Of a stretch of DNA of 64,000 bases, positions 36,360 to 47,399 are shown piece by piece (positions within the stretch are counted from its first letter, which is position 1; the number at the start of each line of letters is the position of its first letter). The notes under the pieces were generated by a model. It worked only from the letters and a program-made list of their open reading frames with translations, had not been told where the DNA came from and ran no database searches. The DNA lies in the NCBI RefSeq assembly GCF_000005505.3, contig NC_016132.3:25534501-25598500 (forward strand), in the 5' to 3' direction. The translations under genes and the position numbers were made by a program. The stretch is from Brachypodium distachyon (lineage: Eukaryota; Streptophyta; Magnoliopsida; Poales; Poaceae).

Positions 36360-37800
36360 ATATTGCAATCCTTGTAATGCCAATAATTGTTTTGGACCTT
36401 TCTTTGATGGAAATAATGATGTTGAAGCTTATATTGATTGGGAAATAGCTCTAGTGAACAATTCACATGCTTTCATGTACTAGATAGTCGTAAGGTCCAA
36501 ATTGCTAGTAGTAAATTTTGTTTTGATGCATTATCTTGGTGGAGTGAGATAGTTAGAGAAAACAAAATACCTCACACTTGGAATGATATGAAGAAAATCA
36601 TGAGAGAAAAATATGTTCCTCCAAGTTGTGCTTATGAGTTGCGTTCCAAATTACGACATTTGACACAAGATGATAAAAATGTTGATGATTACTACCATGA
36701 GTTCCAAATTATAACATTGCGATCTGGTTTAGATGAAACCGAACAAAGAAAAATGGATAGGTTTTATTATGAGCTTAATTTTGAAATTTCTTACGTGATT
36801 GAATTTGGAGAATACGACTCTCTATTGTGTTTGCTTAATATTGCTCGTGAAGCTGAGAGGTAGTTACAAAGAAGGTCTACTACAAATGAGTCGAGTTTAG
36901 AAGGTAATGATAAAGATGATTGTGTTGATGAACAAAATATGACATGCGATGAAATAAATGAGATACACGTTGAATTTTCTGCACCATGTGAAATTGTTGA
37001 TTTACATACTGATTTGAGTGCACCTACTGCCGAAATTAATTCTTCTAATGATTTGAGTGCACATATTAATTTTGATATTGATGAGAATGAATCATGTGAG
37101 CAAATAATTAATGCTTTGGGAGAAACATGTGAGATAGATAATTTTGATTTAGGTTGTGTCGAGTTAATTAAACATGGAGTGATTGATAAGGATCCACCTA
37201 TTAATTCTTTTTGTTATATTACAGAGCTATGTATTTATCACATGCAACAGATGAAGTTTCTAAGTTAACAATTTCAAAATCTTTTACTAATGCTCATGGA
37301 TACACTATTCAATTAATTGGAAAACATGATGTAAACAATAACTTTTTGGTCCATGAGATTTGCATTGTTTGTGATAATTTTCTTGATTTGAGAGAAAATA
37401 ATATGCTGCATATGCTTAACCATTTTGATATGACCTCCAATATTGGTGTTGATTGTTTGCCAAATAGTTGTGTACATGATTGTTCGAATATTAGTGCCTT
37501 CACTTGCTCTAAATTTCAGCATCTTATAATAACTATTTTGGGTACTGTTAAATATTATTTCCACTATTGGGATGGTATAATGGTGAGCCGTGCAAACCAA
37601 ATTCAAGAAATTGTTTCACTTATATATGCAAACAATATTGTCAATCTATCTGCTGGAATATTATTCATGACGATTCTTTGACTAATTATTTCATGAGATT
37701 TTGTTATAAGATATTACTTGTGAAAGAAAGGAGATGTTTTAAGATGGATGGCATATACATATACCATGCACACACATTGTCTATTTTGTTAGTCTCTTTT
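36360..37800 (+). pseudogene. Decayed gag-like gene of the gag-only retrotransposon
   Basis: The first part matches the retrotransposon gag fold: an EAYIDWE-type start near 36430, then a W-rich stretch (ALSWWSEIV, TWNDMKKIMREKYVP) and a YYHEFQ...GLDETEQRKMDRF helix region at about 36520-36770. It is broken by a frameshift near 36455, an in-frame TAG at 36861-36863 and later frameshifts (near 37210 and 37570-37680). Downstream, an acidic region is followed by sequence containing ICIVCDNFLDLRENNM, which I do not recognise. The frame runs into the 3' LTR, leaving no room for pol. Confidence 0.7.
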
Positions 37801-37847
37801 TAGCACAAACGATGCCGAGGACGGCTTTTCTTTCAAGAAAGGGAGGA

Positions 37848-39175
37848 TGATATGAACATGATCACCATGGATACGACCATTAGAACCCTAATTGTTGGTG
37901 TATCTAATAACAATTATAATCAGGTGAATTCAATTACTAAATGTTTTCAATATGTTACTTGCAAAGAGACGGAGCTACTATCTTGTGTAATATTATTATG
38001 TAGGCATCTTATTGAACTTTACAAGTCCAAAGTGAAAATGAAGTGTGATAGCCTGCAAATGGAGATTCAAAGTGAAGCCTATCAAGTCTACTTTCCAACA
38101 AATCAAACGACACATGATTCGGAGCTTGCCAGAGAAAGATATCACGAATTAAAGTTGAATCCGATTCAGGTCCGAACTGTCAGGAGACCCGAATTTGTTT
38201 TAATCACCCAGGCCGCATCCGGAGTCCAAATCAAGCAAACTAGTACTTGTTGGAAAATTAATTACAACACCTTTCCAACGGATCTGGCCCCATCAGGACA
38301 TTAGACTCGTGCTGACCGTGGCGGACAAAACAAGCTGACCGATCTGTTTTTATGTTTCCAAATGAGTTGTAGTTTGTTAGGAAAGTTAGAAATATACTTG
38401 GATTTCGGCCTCCTCCTCAAGGTGGAGAAAATAGCTCTCACTACTCCTTTATATACTCCATATGTTCCCCTAACGAGCCTTGGGTTTTGTTTAGTTGAAA
38501 GTTAGCCATCGCTATACGTGGGAAACCTCGGGCCGGGCCGGGCTTCATAAAAGCCTGACGGTCAAACCTGAAGCCCGAGCCCGGCCCGGCTCGGCCTGAT
38601 ACCCCGAAAATAGGCTACTTAAGCATTAAAATAATTATTTTTTGAATAAATAAAAGATTTTTATACCTATTTTTCCTAAAGAAAATACCCGTTTTTGGTC
38701 ATTTCGAGCTTTTTTCGGTCTTTAGGGCCTGGCTTGGGACTGGAAACTGAGGCCCGAGCCCGGCTCGAGACGTCAGGCTTCGGGCTGGGCTGGCCGGGCC
38801 GGGCCACCCATGCGCAGGTATAGCCATCGCTACTACTTCGTGTAATCGCGTGTGTCGGTTAGACCACCTGTTTTATAGCTTTCGGAACCCCAACTTATCG
38901 TCTCGTTGAGACATTGGTTTGATATAGTACACTAGCAATTTCAGATTGCATCTGCTATTATCTTGTTCTTGTTTGTTTTTCGATTGTTTGCAGGAACAAA
39001 GACCTTCGTGCTCAGGTTGATCGTGCCCCCGCGTGATTAATAACCCTCTGGAGTTGGTGTATCGATTGCTAAGGTGCTGCCTTCTAGGCCGTAGTCGGAT
39101 CGTCAACGTCACCTCCTACCCAAATCGAGAGTTACCAATCTCATCGAATGATCGGACCACCCCCGACCCATATCA
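37848..39175 (+). repeat. 3' LTR of the gag-only retrotransposon
   Basis: Same borders as the 5' LTR, but 1328 bp long because of the 306-bp insertion at 38515-38820. It is followed directly by the TAGAA target duplication. Confidence 0.88.
38515..38820. mobile_element. CG-rich non-autonomous DNA element inside the 3' LTR
   Basis: This 306-bp insertion is absent from the 5' LTR and is bounded by the 12-bp direct repeat TAGCCATCGCTA (38503-38514 and 38821-38832). The ends carry GGGCCGGGCC tracts in inverted orientation (TACGTGGG... and its rough complement), around an AT-rich centre. This resembles hAT-type miniature elements, although 12 bp is longer than the usual 8-bp duplication. Confidence 0.75.
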
Positions 39176-39180
39176 TAGAA

Positions 39181-40490
39181 GGGCAAGGTTCTCTCTAAGG
39201 CCGGCCACCTGGTTCTTGTGAACTCGGTTCTCACGTCCTCTCCAACTTTCTTCCTCTGTATGTTTCTGGCGAGCTCCTGGGCCATTAAAAGAATGGATAA
39301 GCTCCGGAGGAATTTTTTATGTAATGGCGGTGAGGAGCCCGCTGGAGGAAAATATTTGGTCGCTTGGAAGAAGGTCTGCACGCCCAAAAAATTCGGACGG
39401 CTAGGGATGAAAAATCTGGTGGCTTTCTCAGCGGCTCTTCGGCTCAGATGGATTTGGCTTCGACGGCAGCCGGATGAGAGACCGTGGAATGGAAGTACTC
39501 TGCCATGTAGCAAGGAGGATCATGATCTTGTCTCTACCTGCACTGAAATTTCGCTGGGGAATGGTCTCTGACTTCATTCTGGTACGACCGTTGGATTGTT
39601 GGAGCAGCCCCAATTTCCATCGCCCTGGACCTGTTCCCTTTAGCTCAGCAAACAACAATATCTATCAGGTCGGCAAACATGGAGGGAAGGTGAATGAAAG
39701 GATTGCAGAGAATGGATACTATTGAACAGCTCGTGCAATTCCTCTCCTTATGGCAAAAATTTTCGAGCTTGACACTCTCTCACGAGTCTAATTCGGTGCG
39801 ATGGAAGTTCAATGCTAACGGGCAATATTCTGCGATATCAGTGTACGAGTGTCAATTCCTGGGCCGCATTCCTTCGCCTGTTATGAGAAAAGTTTGGGAT
39901 GTCAAGGGGGAAGGCAAAGTTAAAATCTTCCTTTGGTTGTTGATTCAAAATCGGTTGTGGACGGTTGCCATGCTGCAGGCGTGGGGATGGCCGCGCAATG
40001 ACCGCCGCTGCTTTCGTGACCAGATTCTTGAGAGTGCGAACCACCTGTTCTTGAAATTTCCTTATGCAAAGGAATTTTGGAATTGCGCTCGGAGCTGTTT
40101 CCCTCCCGGCATGCAGCAGGTTCTGAGGGCGTCGACTTTACCCCGATGGTGGCATTGTTTGATGTTGGGGGTTAAATCTCCTGAACACAGAGAGGCAGTG
40201 ACTTTGGGGCTTACATGGCATGGAATTTTTGGAAAGAAAGAAACCACCGTGTTTTCCAGGGGAAAGAGATGAATGCGCCGCTGCCGCTGGAAATAATCCA
40301 AGGAGAAGTGGAGCTCTATCGTGTTGCGAAGGGTTTGTAAGTTGGGTTTCGTACAGCCGAGATGTAGTCTCGGCTTCGGTTTTTTTTTCTTTTGTTTATG
40401 CTTCTTTTTTGAAGGTGTCTTAACACCTTCCTTTTGGTTTTCTTGTACTAATATTCTCTCTTCTTTAATGAATCGGCAGAGCACCCGCCT
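39181..40490 (+). pseudogene. LINE ORF2 C-terminal region, downstream half
   Basis: The plus strand carries the region after the LINE reverse transcriptase (LVNSV, KRMDKLRRNFL, GRLGMKNL, SAALRLRWIWL) over about 39200-39571. From 39694 to 40272 it carries the zinc-binding domain (WKFNANGQYSAISVYECQF, VKIFLWLLIQNRLWT, AMLQAWGW). Frameshifts and stops separate the pieces. The 3' part ends near ATGAATCGGCAGAGC at about 40470-40490, followed by an AATTTTTTTTG tract. It is the continuation of the fragment at 31125-31229. Confidence 0.8.
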
Positions 40491-40732
40491 CAGCCCGTCA
40501 ATTTTTTTTGTATATGCTTACATGTTCTTAAATATTTGATACATGTAAATAATATATGTAGATTTGTCTTGAACAACATTTTCCATAAAATCTGCACGCC
40601 CCAGGACACGAGACTGACGTACACAATTTTTTTGACTGAAAACAGTAGGAGCCTACTGTTGTATATATATTAAATAAAATGAAAAGACGTACACATTCTC
40701 ATGGCCTAGCATGCACAAGTCTAACAATCTAA

Positions 40733-41114
40733 GGGTCTCTTTGGATCATAGGATTTTTGAAGGAAAAATAGAGGATTCCAAACCTAAGGAATAATTTCTA
40801 TAGATGCCATTTGGATCATAAGATTTGCACCAAAGGAATTTCATAGGATAGGAATTTTTCCTTCAAATTTTGGAGGATTTCAAACATGAGGTCTAACCTC
40901 TTTAAAAATTTCCTTTGAAAGTTCCAATGCATCTTCTCTGCATCTCTCTCCTCTCTTACTCCATCTAATATCAAAATTCTTACACTTTTCTTATGAAACA
41001 TCCAAACACTTTTTTTCAAACAATTCTTATATTTTGAATTCCTATAGTATTCAAAATGTCACCCATGTCTTTTCTATTCCTATGTTTTTGCAATCCTTTG
41101 ATCCAAAGAGGCCC
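40733..41114. mobile_element. Tourist-like MITE
   Basis: This 382-bp element has inverted ends GGGTCTCTTTGGATCATAGG and CCTTTGATCCAAAGAGGCCC, flanked by TAA at 40730-40732 and 41115-41117. The ends match the family of weak copies at 22030 and 23068. It has no coding capacity. Confidence 0.88.
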
Positions 41115-41529
41115 TAAATAGGGTACAATCACCATGGAAACCACAGTAGGTAGGCATCGCAAGAGAAGGGAACCGTTAAATTTCTTGGATCAAACAGGTC
41201 AGCGCTACACCGTCTATGAAGAGTTCATTGGTATACCATTCTCTAGACGCACTGCCCCCTCCATTCATTAAACGGTGAGGAAGTACTTGTAAAATCGAAT
41301 GAGGGAGTACGACATTAAGATATTCTTCTTTACGAAAGATACGGAGAGGTACTAATTTTTCTATCTCTACTTCTGTAGGGTGCAGTGTATTACGGAGTGC
41401 GCCTAAAAAAAGCTTAGGGGAAGCTTAGTCTAGATGTCCATCCAGAAAGGCAAATTTCTCAATTTCACTTTCCATGAGAAGAACCAGTCACAAAAAGCTA
41501 GTACTAGAAGCTTCCGTTAATCCATTTGT

Positions 41530-41703
41530 TAGTTGGGCGTTGACACTGCCCACTACTCAATTAGTTGTGGCCATCTGTCTTGATATTTGAATAGCAACCT
41601 GGTCAACCCTCAAAGTAAAATAAACAACACAGAAAGTCGAAACCCCGGACCTTTGACTTTTCCAATGTCAACCCCCACTTATTCAACTCCTCCCTATATA
41701 TAC
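41530..41703 (+). promoter_or_regulatory. Promoter of the DUF4228 gene: TATA box and W-box cores
   Basis: A TATA box CTATATATACA lies at 41694-41704, about 130 bp before the ATG at 41829. Upstream are TTGAC cores on either strand (near 41539, 41600, 41653 and 41667), the core of WRKY-binding W boxes. Four cores in about 130 bp fits stress or defence control, which is reported for this gene family; function here is inferred. Confidence 0.6.
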
Positions 41704-41828
41704 ATCTCCACACCACGAATTCTCAAATCCTGTAAAACACCATTCGTATTCCACGACTCCTTCCCTTCTCTTCTGCAGCTCCCCACCTCAATTTACCTCT
41801 AGAAGCTTCTAGAATCCAGAACGCGGGC

Positions 41829-42473
41829 ATGGGCAACGGCCTCTCCCCTTGCCTTTGCTCCCCTGCCGTGCACGGCGAGGAGGAAGCCGACGCGAGGCTG
41901 GTCTTCTGGGGCGGGCCGACGAGGCCCGCCGCCGCCTCTGGGCCGCGGCGGCCCAGGCCCACCACGGCCGGCGATGTCACGGCGGAGGCCCCCGGCCACC
42001 TCGTCTGCTGCGGCGAGTCCTTCTTCATCGGCCTCCCGGTCCCGGCCCTGCCCCCGGGCGAGCCGCTACTGGCGGGCCGGACCTACTTCGTGCTCCCCGC
42101 TGCCCGCTTCCCCTGCCGCCAGCCGCTCACGGCGGCCTCCCTCGCCTCGCTGTCGCCGGTGCCGGCCAAGGTGTCCCTGGCCGGCGGCGGGCCGTCCCCG
42201 TTCGAGTACGTCGCGGGCGACGACGGCATGGCGCTCATCAGGGTCCTCCCGGAGTTCATCGAGAAGGCGATCACTTGCGGCGGCAAGAGCGCGGCCGCGG
42301 CGGCCGGTCAGCTGTGCAGCACGCCGGAGCTGAGGAAGCACTACATGCAGCTGGTGGGGACGAGGCAGCAGCGGCCGTGGTCGCCGGGGCTCGAGACGAT
42401 ATCGGAGGCGCGGAAGAGGAGAGGGATGCCGTCCCCTGTTAGGCTCGTCGGGCTGGCAAGGGCTTCAAGATAG
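41829..42473 (+). CDS. DUF4228 / PADRE domain protein
   Basis: A 214-residue single-exon protein beginning MGNGLSPCLC, with Gly2 and nearby cysteines suggesting N-myristoylation and palmitoylation, hence membrane association. The central region (about residues 50-130) contains HLVCCGESFFIG, LLAGRTYFVLP and the FEYV..DDGMALIRVLPEFIE block typical of DUF4228 (PADRE) proteins. The C-terminal part is Ala/Arg-rich and predicted disordered, ending near RLVGLARASR. Family members respond to pathogens and abiotic stress; the molecular function is unknown. The start is the first ATG after the TATA box, and the stop is TAG at 42471-42473. The gene is strongly GC-rich against AT-rich flanks, as expected for a grass gene. 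Confidence 0.9.
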   Translation: MGNGLSPCLCSPAVHGEEEADARLVFWGGPTRPAAASGPRRPRPTTAGDVTAEAPGHLVCCGESFFIGLPVPALPPGEPLLAGRTYFVLPAARFPCRQPLTAASLASLSPVPAKVSLAGGGPSPFEYVAGDDGMALIRVLPEFIEKAITCGGKSAAAAAGQLCSTPELRKHYMQLVGTRQQRPWSPGLETISEARKRRGMPSPVRLVGLARASR

Positions 42474-42766
42474 CATCAACAGCCGGCCGCATTTTAGTGT
42501 TCGATACTCCGATATTCATACTGAGGAGGAAGATTCAACTTGTATAGATAAGGAGATGGGTAGAGAAATCTGATTTTTAGCGCTAGTTTAATTCAATTTT
42601 CAACTGGATAATACACTTGATGGAAATGAAGGAACGAATTGACCGCATACCTGTTGGGTTTAAAATCTTAGGAACAGAGATATCCCGGTCCTCCGCGAAA
42701 TGACCGAAGGTTAGAATTCTATTTGAAATTATTTTAACAAATAATGTCGAATTTTGATAAGGAGTA

Positions 42767-42889
42767 CTCCCTCAGTCCAATAAAGAATGTCTCAACTTTG
42801 ACTAAATTTGAATGTATCTATACACTAAGTCACATCTAAATACATCCAAATTTTGAAAAATTTAGACATCTTTTGTTGGACGGAGAGAG
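42767..42889. mobile_element. Stowaway-like MITE
   Basis: This 123-bp element has ends CTCCCTCAGTCCAATAAAGA and TTTTGTTGGACGGAGAGAG, with TA duplications at 42765-42766 and 42890-42891. Confidence 0.88.
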
Positions 42890-42985
42890 TATAAAAAAAA
42901 GACGACTTTAGTTACCCTTTAATTAATTTAAATCTACTCTATGTTTCACGGTAAAATAATTCACGTACTGACTGAAATCAATGTA

Positions 42986-43109
42986 TTTCCTCCGTCCAAC
43001 AAAATATGTTTCAATTTTATCAAAATTTAGATGCATCTAGACATTACTTGGTGTGTATATGCATTCAAATTTAGTCAAAGTTGAGACATCTTTTGTTGGA
43101 CGGAGAAAA
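42986..43109. mobile_element. Stowaway-like MITE
   Basis: This 124-bp element has ends TTTCCTCCGTCCAACAAAAT and ATCTTTTGTTGGACGGAGAAAA, with TA at 42984-42985 and 43110-43111. It is closely related to the copy at 42767-42889. Confidence 0.85.
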
Positions 43110-43929
43110 TACTAATTTTGTTAAATTTTGGTCACGGTTCTAAACGTTGCATCATAGTTCCATAAACTTGATTTCTAGTTGGTCGAGCTGGCTCATACAA
43201 GTGAACTTAGAGGACTCAAATTTCACATTCATTATTCTAGTGCCAAGGTTAGTATGTTTCTAATGGTTTTTCCGCGATTTTCCTTCATTATGACTAAGGT
43301 CAAATGAATTCTATCAAAACAAGTTTTGTAACTACTTTTCCATACTACTCTCTCCGTTCCTAAATACGGAGGAAGTAGATGGTAAAACAAGTCTAACTAT
43401 CAAGAACGGCAAAGTGAGCCTACGTCATTGCTCTACATTACTCTGTATTACCGACGGAAGCTTAGTGCTGATGTATAGTTATTACGAAAAAGACGTTTCT
43501 TAAATCAAAGTGGCCCTGTGAAGAACTCGAAAGCGAGTGGTCTTCGGTTTTCCCTAATCCTATAAAATATCTTGCATGGTCTACTCAATCGTAAAGGCTG
43601 AAACGAAGTATAAGCATGTAGAATAATATCATGCTCTGTCATGATGGGAAAATGGACCAAACTTAATTAGAAGACAATGGTAGCAAGATTAAGCCGCCGA
43701 GGAACTGGCTAACAGTGTATTACTGACGATCACCACTAATGAGGTAACCTTTTTACGGTGACCTTTCTGCTTAATTGTTTCAATATTTCATCCTAACAAT
43801 AGACTAAGTAACGAAAACACTAGCAGTTATTAAGTTATAAATATGGAAGCATTAGGGATAAAAATGCCCTAAAGTAATTTCGACTCGAACTTGATCAATG
43901 GGGTGACCCTCTCCGAGTCAGAAGATTTG

Positions 43930-44452
43930 GAATTGGAAGGGTAGTAGCTCGGGCCAATATTTTGCTTCCCTCGGCATATGCCGCTTTCTTTAGGGGAAGC
44001 CAACGGATGTCGGGAGCCGAGGAGATTTGGGAATCAAGGACACCAGTAGTAAGTTGGTTCTGCGAAACCTGTTGGACGGCTGATAGATTGAGCAGGCATG
44101 TGTCTGCCACATCCTGCTCATTGCCACGTGTGATGGAAAGTTGCGTGTGGGCGAGACAGGTCTGTGCAGTTGTTCTTGGCCTTTGGGGCAAACCTTTGTG
44201 GCTTCCGATGGTACACGATGTGCTGACCGATTGGTGGACAGGCCTAGTCGCTAACAACAAGAGAGAGTGGCGCAATTTGGATACCAGTGTCATTCTCGTG
44301 TGCTGGTGCATTTCAAACACAGAAATGGCATCGTCTTCGATGGCGAGGAACCATGTAAGTAGTATCATCCATCACATTGGGAAACAGGGTTCCGCTTGGA
44401 GCCATGCGGGTCCTTTTAAGGGTGGTGGGATTTTTACTTTGCGTGGAATGTA
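43930..44452 (+). pseudogene. LINE ORF2 C-terminal fragment
   Basis: The plus strand resembles the end of a LINE ORF2: CWTADRLSRH (as in W-TADRL of the zinc-binding domain), SCVWARQVCAVVL, LTDWWTGL and NLDTSVILVCWCISN. A final region with SIIHHI..QGSAWSHAG follows. It has an open frame over 43962-44453 but no reverse transcriptase. The opposite-strand frame is a shadow. It is an independent copy from the other two LINEs in the window. Confidence 0.65.
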
Positions 44453-45550
44453 AAAGAATAGTCACGTTGAACTATCCTATGGGCATATAACCCCACGACG
44501 GTATTTCTTCTTCAGTATTATATGATACACATACTCAGATTATTCTAAAAGAAATCTTCGTCAATTAGCACGTGATACCCACAATTCGGGGTGACTATGC
44601 TTGGGTCTTCTGACTTAAACATTACTACCACTAGAAAAAAACCCGTGCGATGCTACGGAACAATGGAAAGTGTATCAAGCACGAGCCGGTGGAAGCGAAG
44701 TCTGAACATTGATTTTTCGATTGGATTGATTTCCATACTGAGATTGATACCGAGATTTTTTGTTTAGGTTCGGATTGATTTCCATTGAGATGGATACGAA
44801 GAATTTTGGATTTCATGCTAAGGAGATTGATTTATTTTAGAACTGTTCGTATTATGTTGTGACAAATTTGGACCGTACGATAACTTTCGGTAAATTAAAC
44901 CGTAGAATTTCTGCTACTGAAATCGTGAATAAGGCGGGAGGGAAAGAAATAAGAGACAATGACATATTGACTGTAATTTTAACGAAGTTGACCGACCAAC
45001 ACCGACCGAAGACGTCCATCCATCACCGCCGATTCCGATTTAATACATTGTAACCACTTAGGCAGTTTGCTACGTAGGTCGGTCCGTCCGACCCACCCCA
45101 ACAGCGATCTCCCATAGTCTCATCCCGTTTCCCACGCTTGCTTTAGCAAATAAAGATAACCGACCTGGCCTCCCCATCCCGTCGCAGCGCGGCGCCGCGG
45201 CCCTCCCCTATCTCCTCCGGTGAGCGCCGCTCCGGCCGACGCGCAACTCCCTCCGACGGCGGAGCTCGGTGATTTCGGTGAGGAGACGAGGAGGAGGAGG
45301 AGCTCTGCTGGTGTGGAGGAAGGCAGGGGCGGAGGAGGAGAACGACGACTGGATCTCAACCACGGAACCGGCCGCCCAACCACAGCGGCGGAACCTTCCG
45401 CTGCCGCACTCCACCGCGGAAGCAGCAGCAGCCACCCTCCAGTCGGCGAGCTCCAGCCCCAAGAGTTGAATTGACCGCCCCCTCGATCTTGATCCTCTAA
45501 TCAACAACGATTCTTTTTTTTTTTCTTCGTCTCCCGGCGGCGGCAAGAGG

Positions 45551-45572
45551 CCCCCCCCCCCCCCCCCCCCCC
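45551..45572. repeat. Cytosine homopolymer of about 22
   Basis: A pure C run follows GGCAAGAGG. Its length may be unreliable, as for any long homopolymer. Confidence 0.85.
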
Positions 45573-46344
45573 AATTCTCAGCCGGGTTGACTCTCCGCGA
45601 GCATTTTAGCTTGCCATCCTCATGAACTAAGCGAACTCCTGTTAGTGTTACTCCATTTTGTGTGAGGTGACAATGGCCGCTCTTCACGTGTTTGATCAAA
45701 TGCCTTTTGCATCTTTCAGGTTTTCCATGGCTTCACATTGCATATTTTGCTTCTTTGAAGTGATTGCTCGGTTATTCCATTACAGCTCAGAGGAAGGGCT
45801 CTTGGAGATATCCAAGGCAAATGTAGAATGGTAAAATACATGGGGATGCACTATTTCAAGTTCAATGGCAGCTCTTTGCCTAGGCAGGTATCAGCTTGCT
45901 CTGAGATCGACCCATCAGGGGGAGATCAGAAGTAAATTCTTGGAGAAACCAATTGCACAGAAATAGGTAATAAAAGATTATCTGTGAGTCACCAAAGAAA
46001 AAAAACGTAGGTATATATTCCATGCCGCTGCACCTACAAAAAAGAACAGCAGATGTGGTTTGGTCAGTAGCTGAAAGAAACATTAAGAAAACATACCTGA
46101 ATGTTCAGAAGGAGTACTTTCAGCCTGCAGAAGTGCAGATGGACAACAGCATGTGTTAGCATACCTGTTTCTTTACCTTAAAAAAAAACATAAACTGTTT
46201 CCTGTCCCTGTTGTAGATATGCTCTTCTTTGTTCCATTGCTAGATTATTTTTTTTAAATATAACTTTATTGTTTATGTAGAGCACAGCTATACATATCAC
46301 CGAGCAATGTGTAAAAAATATGTCAGCATGGTCTTTATTATTTT

Positions 46345-46396
46345 TTAGAATCAGTTGCACTAAAACCACACAAAAATTTAGGAACGGAGGGAGTAC
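46345..46396. mobile_element. Stowaway-like MITE, right end only
   Basis: Contains TTGCACTAAAACCACACAAA and the terminal TTTAGGAACGGAGGGAG followed by TA. The left half is missing. Confidence 0.6.
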
Positions 46397-47399
46397 TTAC
46401 AAATATACATGAACCTTGGCTAGACTGCTAGAGTATCACATGCCACTCATAAATCATGATTCCACAAGCCATTTCCAATTCAGAATCATGCAAAAGGCTG
46501 TCTGTGTTCAGGAATATGCTCATTTCAGCAGAAAAAAAATCAACTGGAGACAACTGAAGCAAGAGGAAGAACCATGCATATTCTATGAAGAATACTGTCA
46601 TTAGTTCACCACAAAGAACAAGTTACATATGTGCCCTATCCTCACCCAGAAAGACACAGAACATCAGAATATTTTTTTCAGTGTGTTTTGGTTGAAAGAC
46701 AGATGCTATAAAGGTTCTTTTCACTTCGTCAAGTAAAATGTCTAAGGCGTGATATTCAACTATTTGCTGATGATGTGTGCAAGCTACTTCAATGGATTTT
46801 TTTTTTGAGGTAAACTTCAATGGATTTTACTATGTTCAGTGACTTATTTCTTTTTTACAGTGTCTTATGCTAACATTTGACATTATTAGCAGGCTGACAA
46901 TATGCTAGGATAGATAGAAAGATCATCACAGGCTACAGAAACAATCAAGGAGCATAGTCAAGAAAGTAAGTACAAGTCTGGTTGTAGGCAGTGTCCTTGT
47001 AATATGAGAGACATTCCTTTCTTTGTAAATTTATAATCGTGCAATTAAATTGATAGGTAAATTTTAAATGAGTGGCACTTGGATACATAATCTTAGCCAC
47101 CGGACGATCAAACGTTCTTCAATTTGTGGTGTATGTTTTTTAGACCAGACCACATCTTTGAATATTTGTTGTACAATTTAAAGAGAAAAAAGTTGTTTGA
47201 TGCGTATGTTTTCGAGTGTGTCATTTTATTTTGTTATTCAGTTGCAACGCACAGGCATTTCGGCTAGCATTTAGTACCGCACGGAGAAAAACCAATTAAG
47301 TGAGGTGTGTAACTTGGTTACCAACTTGCCATATCTTTTAGCCAAACATCATTGTATAATGTTTAAATTAAGAGAAAACCATTCATTAAAGTTTAGGGG

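Larger units (their letters stand above)
31230..39175 (+). mobile_element. Gag-only (non-autonomous) LTR retrotransposon with nested insertions
   Basis: This is a complete element flanked by a perfect 5-bp target duplication, TAGAA, at 31225-31229 and 39176-39180. The LTRs are 31230-32238 and 37848-39175; both begin TGATATGAACATG and end CCCATATCA. A tRNA-iMet-type primer site (TGGTATCAAAGC) follows the 5' LTR at 32241, and a purine tract (AAGAAAGGGAGGA) precedes the 3' LTR. The only coding sequence is a decayed gag-like frame (36360-37800); no protease, RT or integrase is present. Two later insertions account for about 2.8 kb: a solo LTR (33583-36107) and a CG-rich element (38515-38820). Without them the element is about 5.1 kb. 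Confidence 0.88.
44628..47269 (+). mobile_element. Candidate Helitron with captured gene-like GC-rich segment
   Basis: The 3' side has a Helitron-type end (CAGTTGCAACGCACAGGCAT then CTAG at about 47269). The possible 5' side near 44628 has CTAGAAAAAAACCCGTGCGATGC, resembling grass Helitron 5' subterminal sequence. Between them, 45150-45480 is a GC-rich block resembling a 5' UTR or first exon. An exon-like stretch near 45785-45830 is bounded by an AG acceptor (TTACAG) and a GT. Calling this a single element is inference; the 5' end is weak and no rolling-circle protein is present. Confidence 0.35.

Noticed and set aside
43350..43380. Very short CTCTCTCCGTTCC...GGAGGAAG inverted structure between TA dinucleotides
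   Set aside because: It looks like a Stowaway end-to-end deletion or footprint, but about 28 bp is too short to call an element.
43895..44368. 157-residue minus-strand open frame
   Set aside because: It is the shadow of a LINE fragment whose zinc-binding-domain motifs are on the plus strand.
45120..45699. Overlapping GC-rich frames resembling a first exon
   Set aside because: No recognisable protein family and no complete gene; kept only as possible Helitron cargo.
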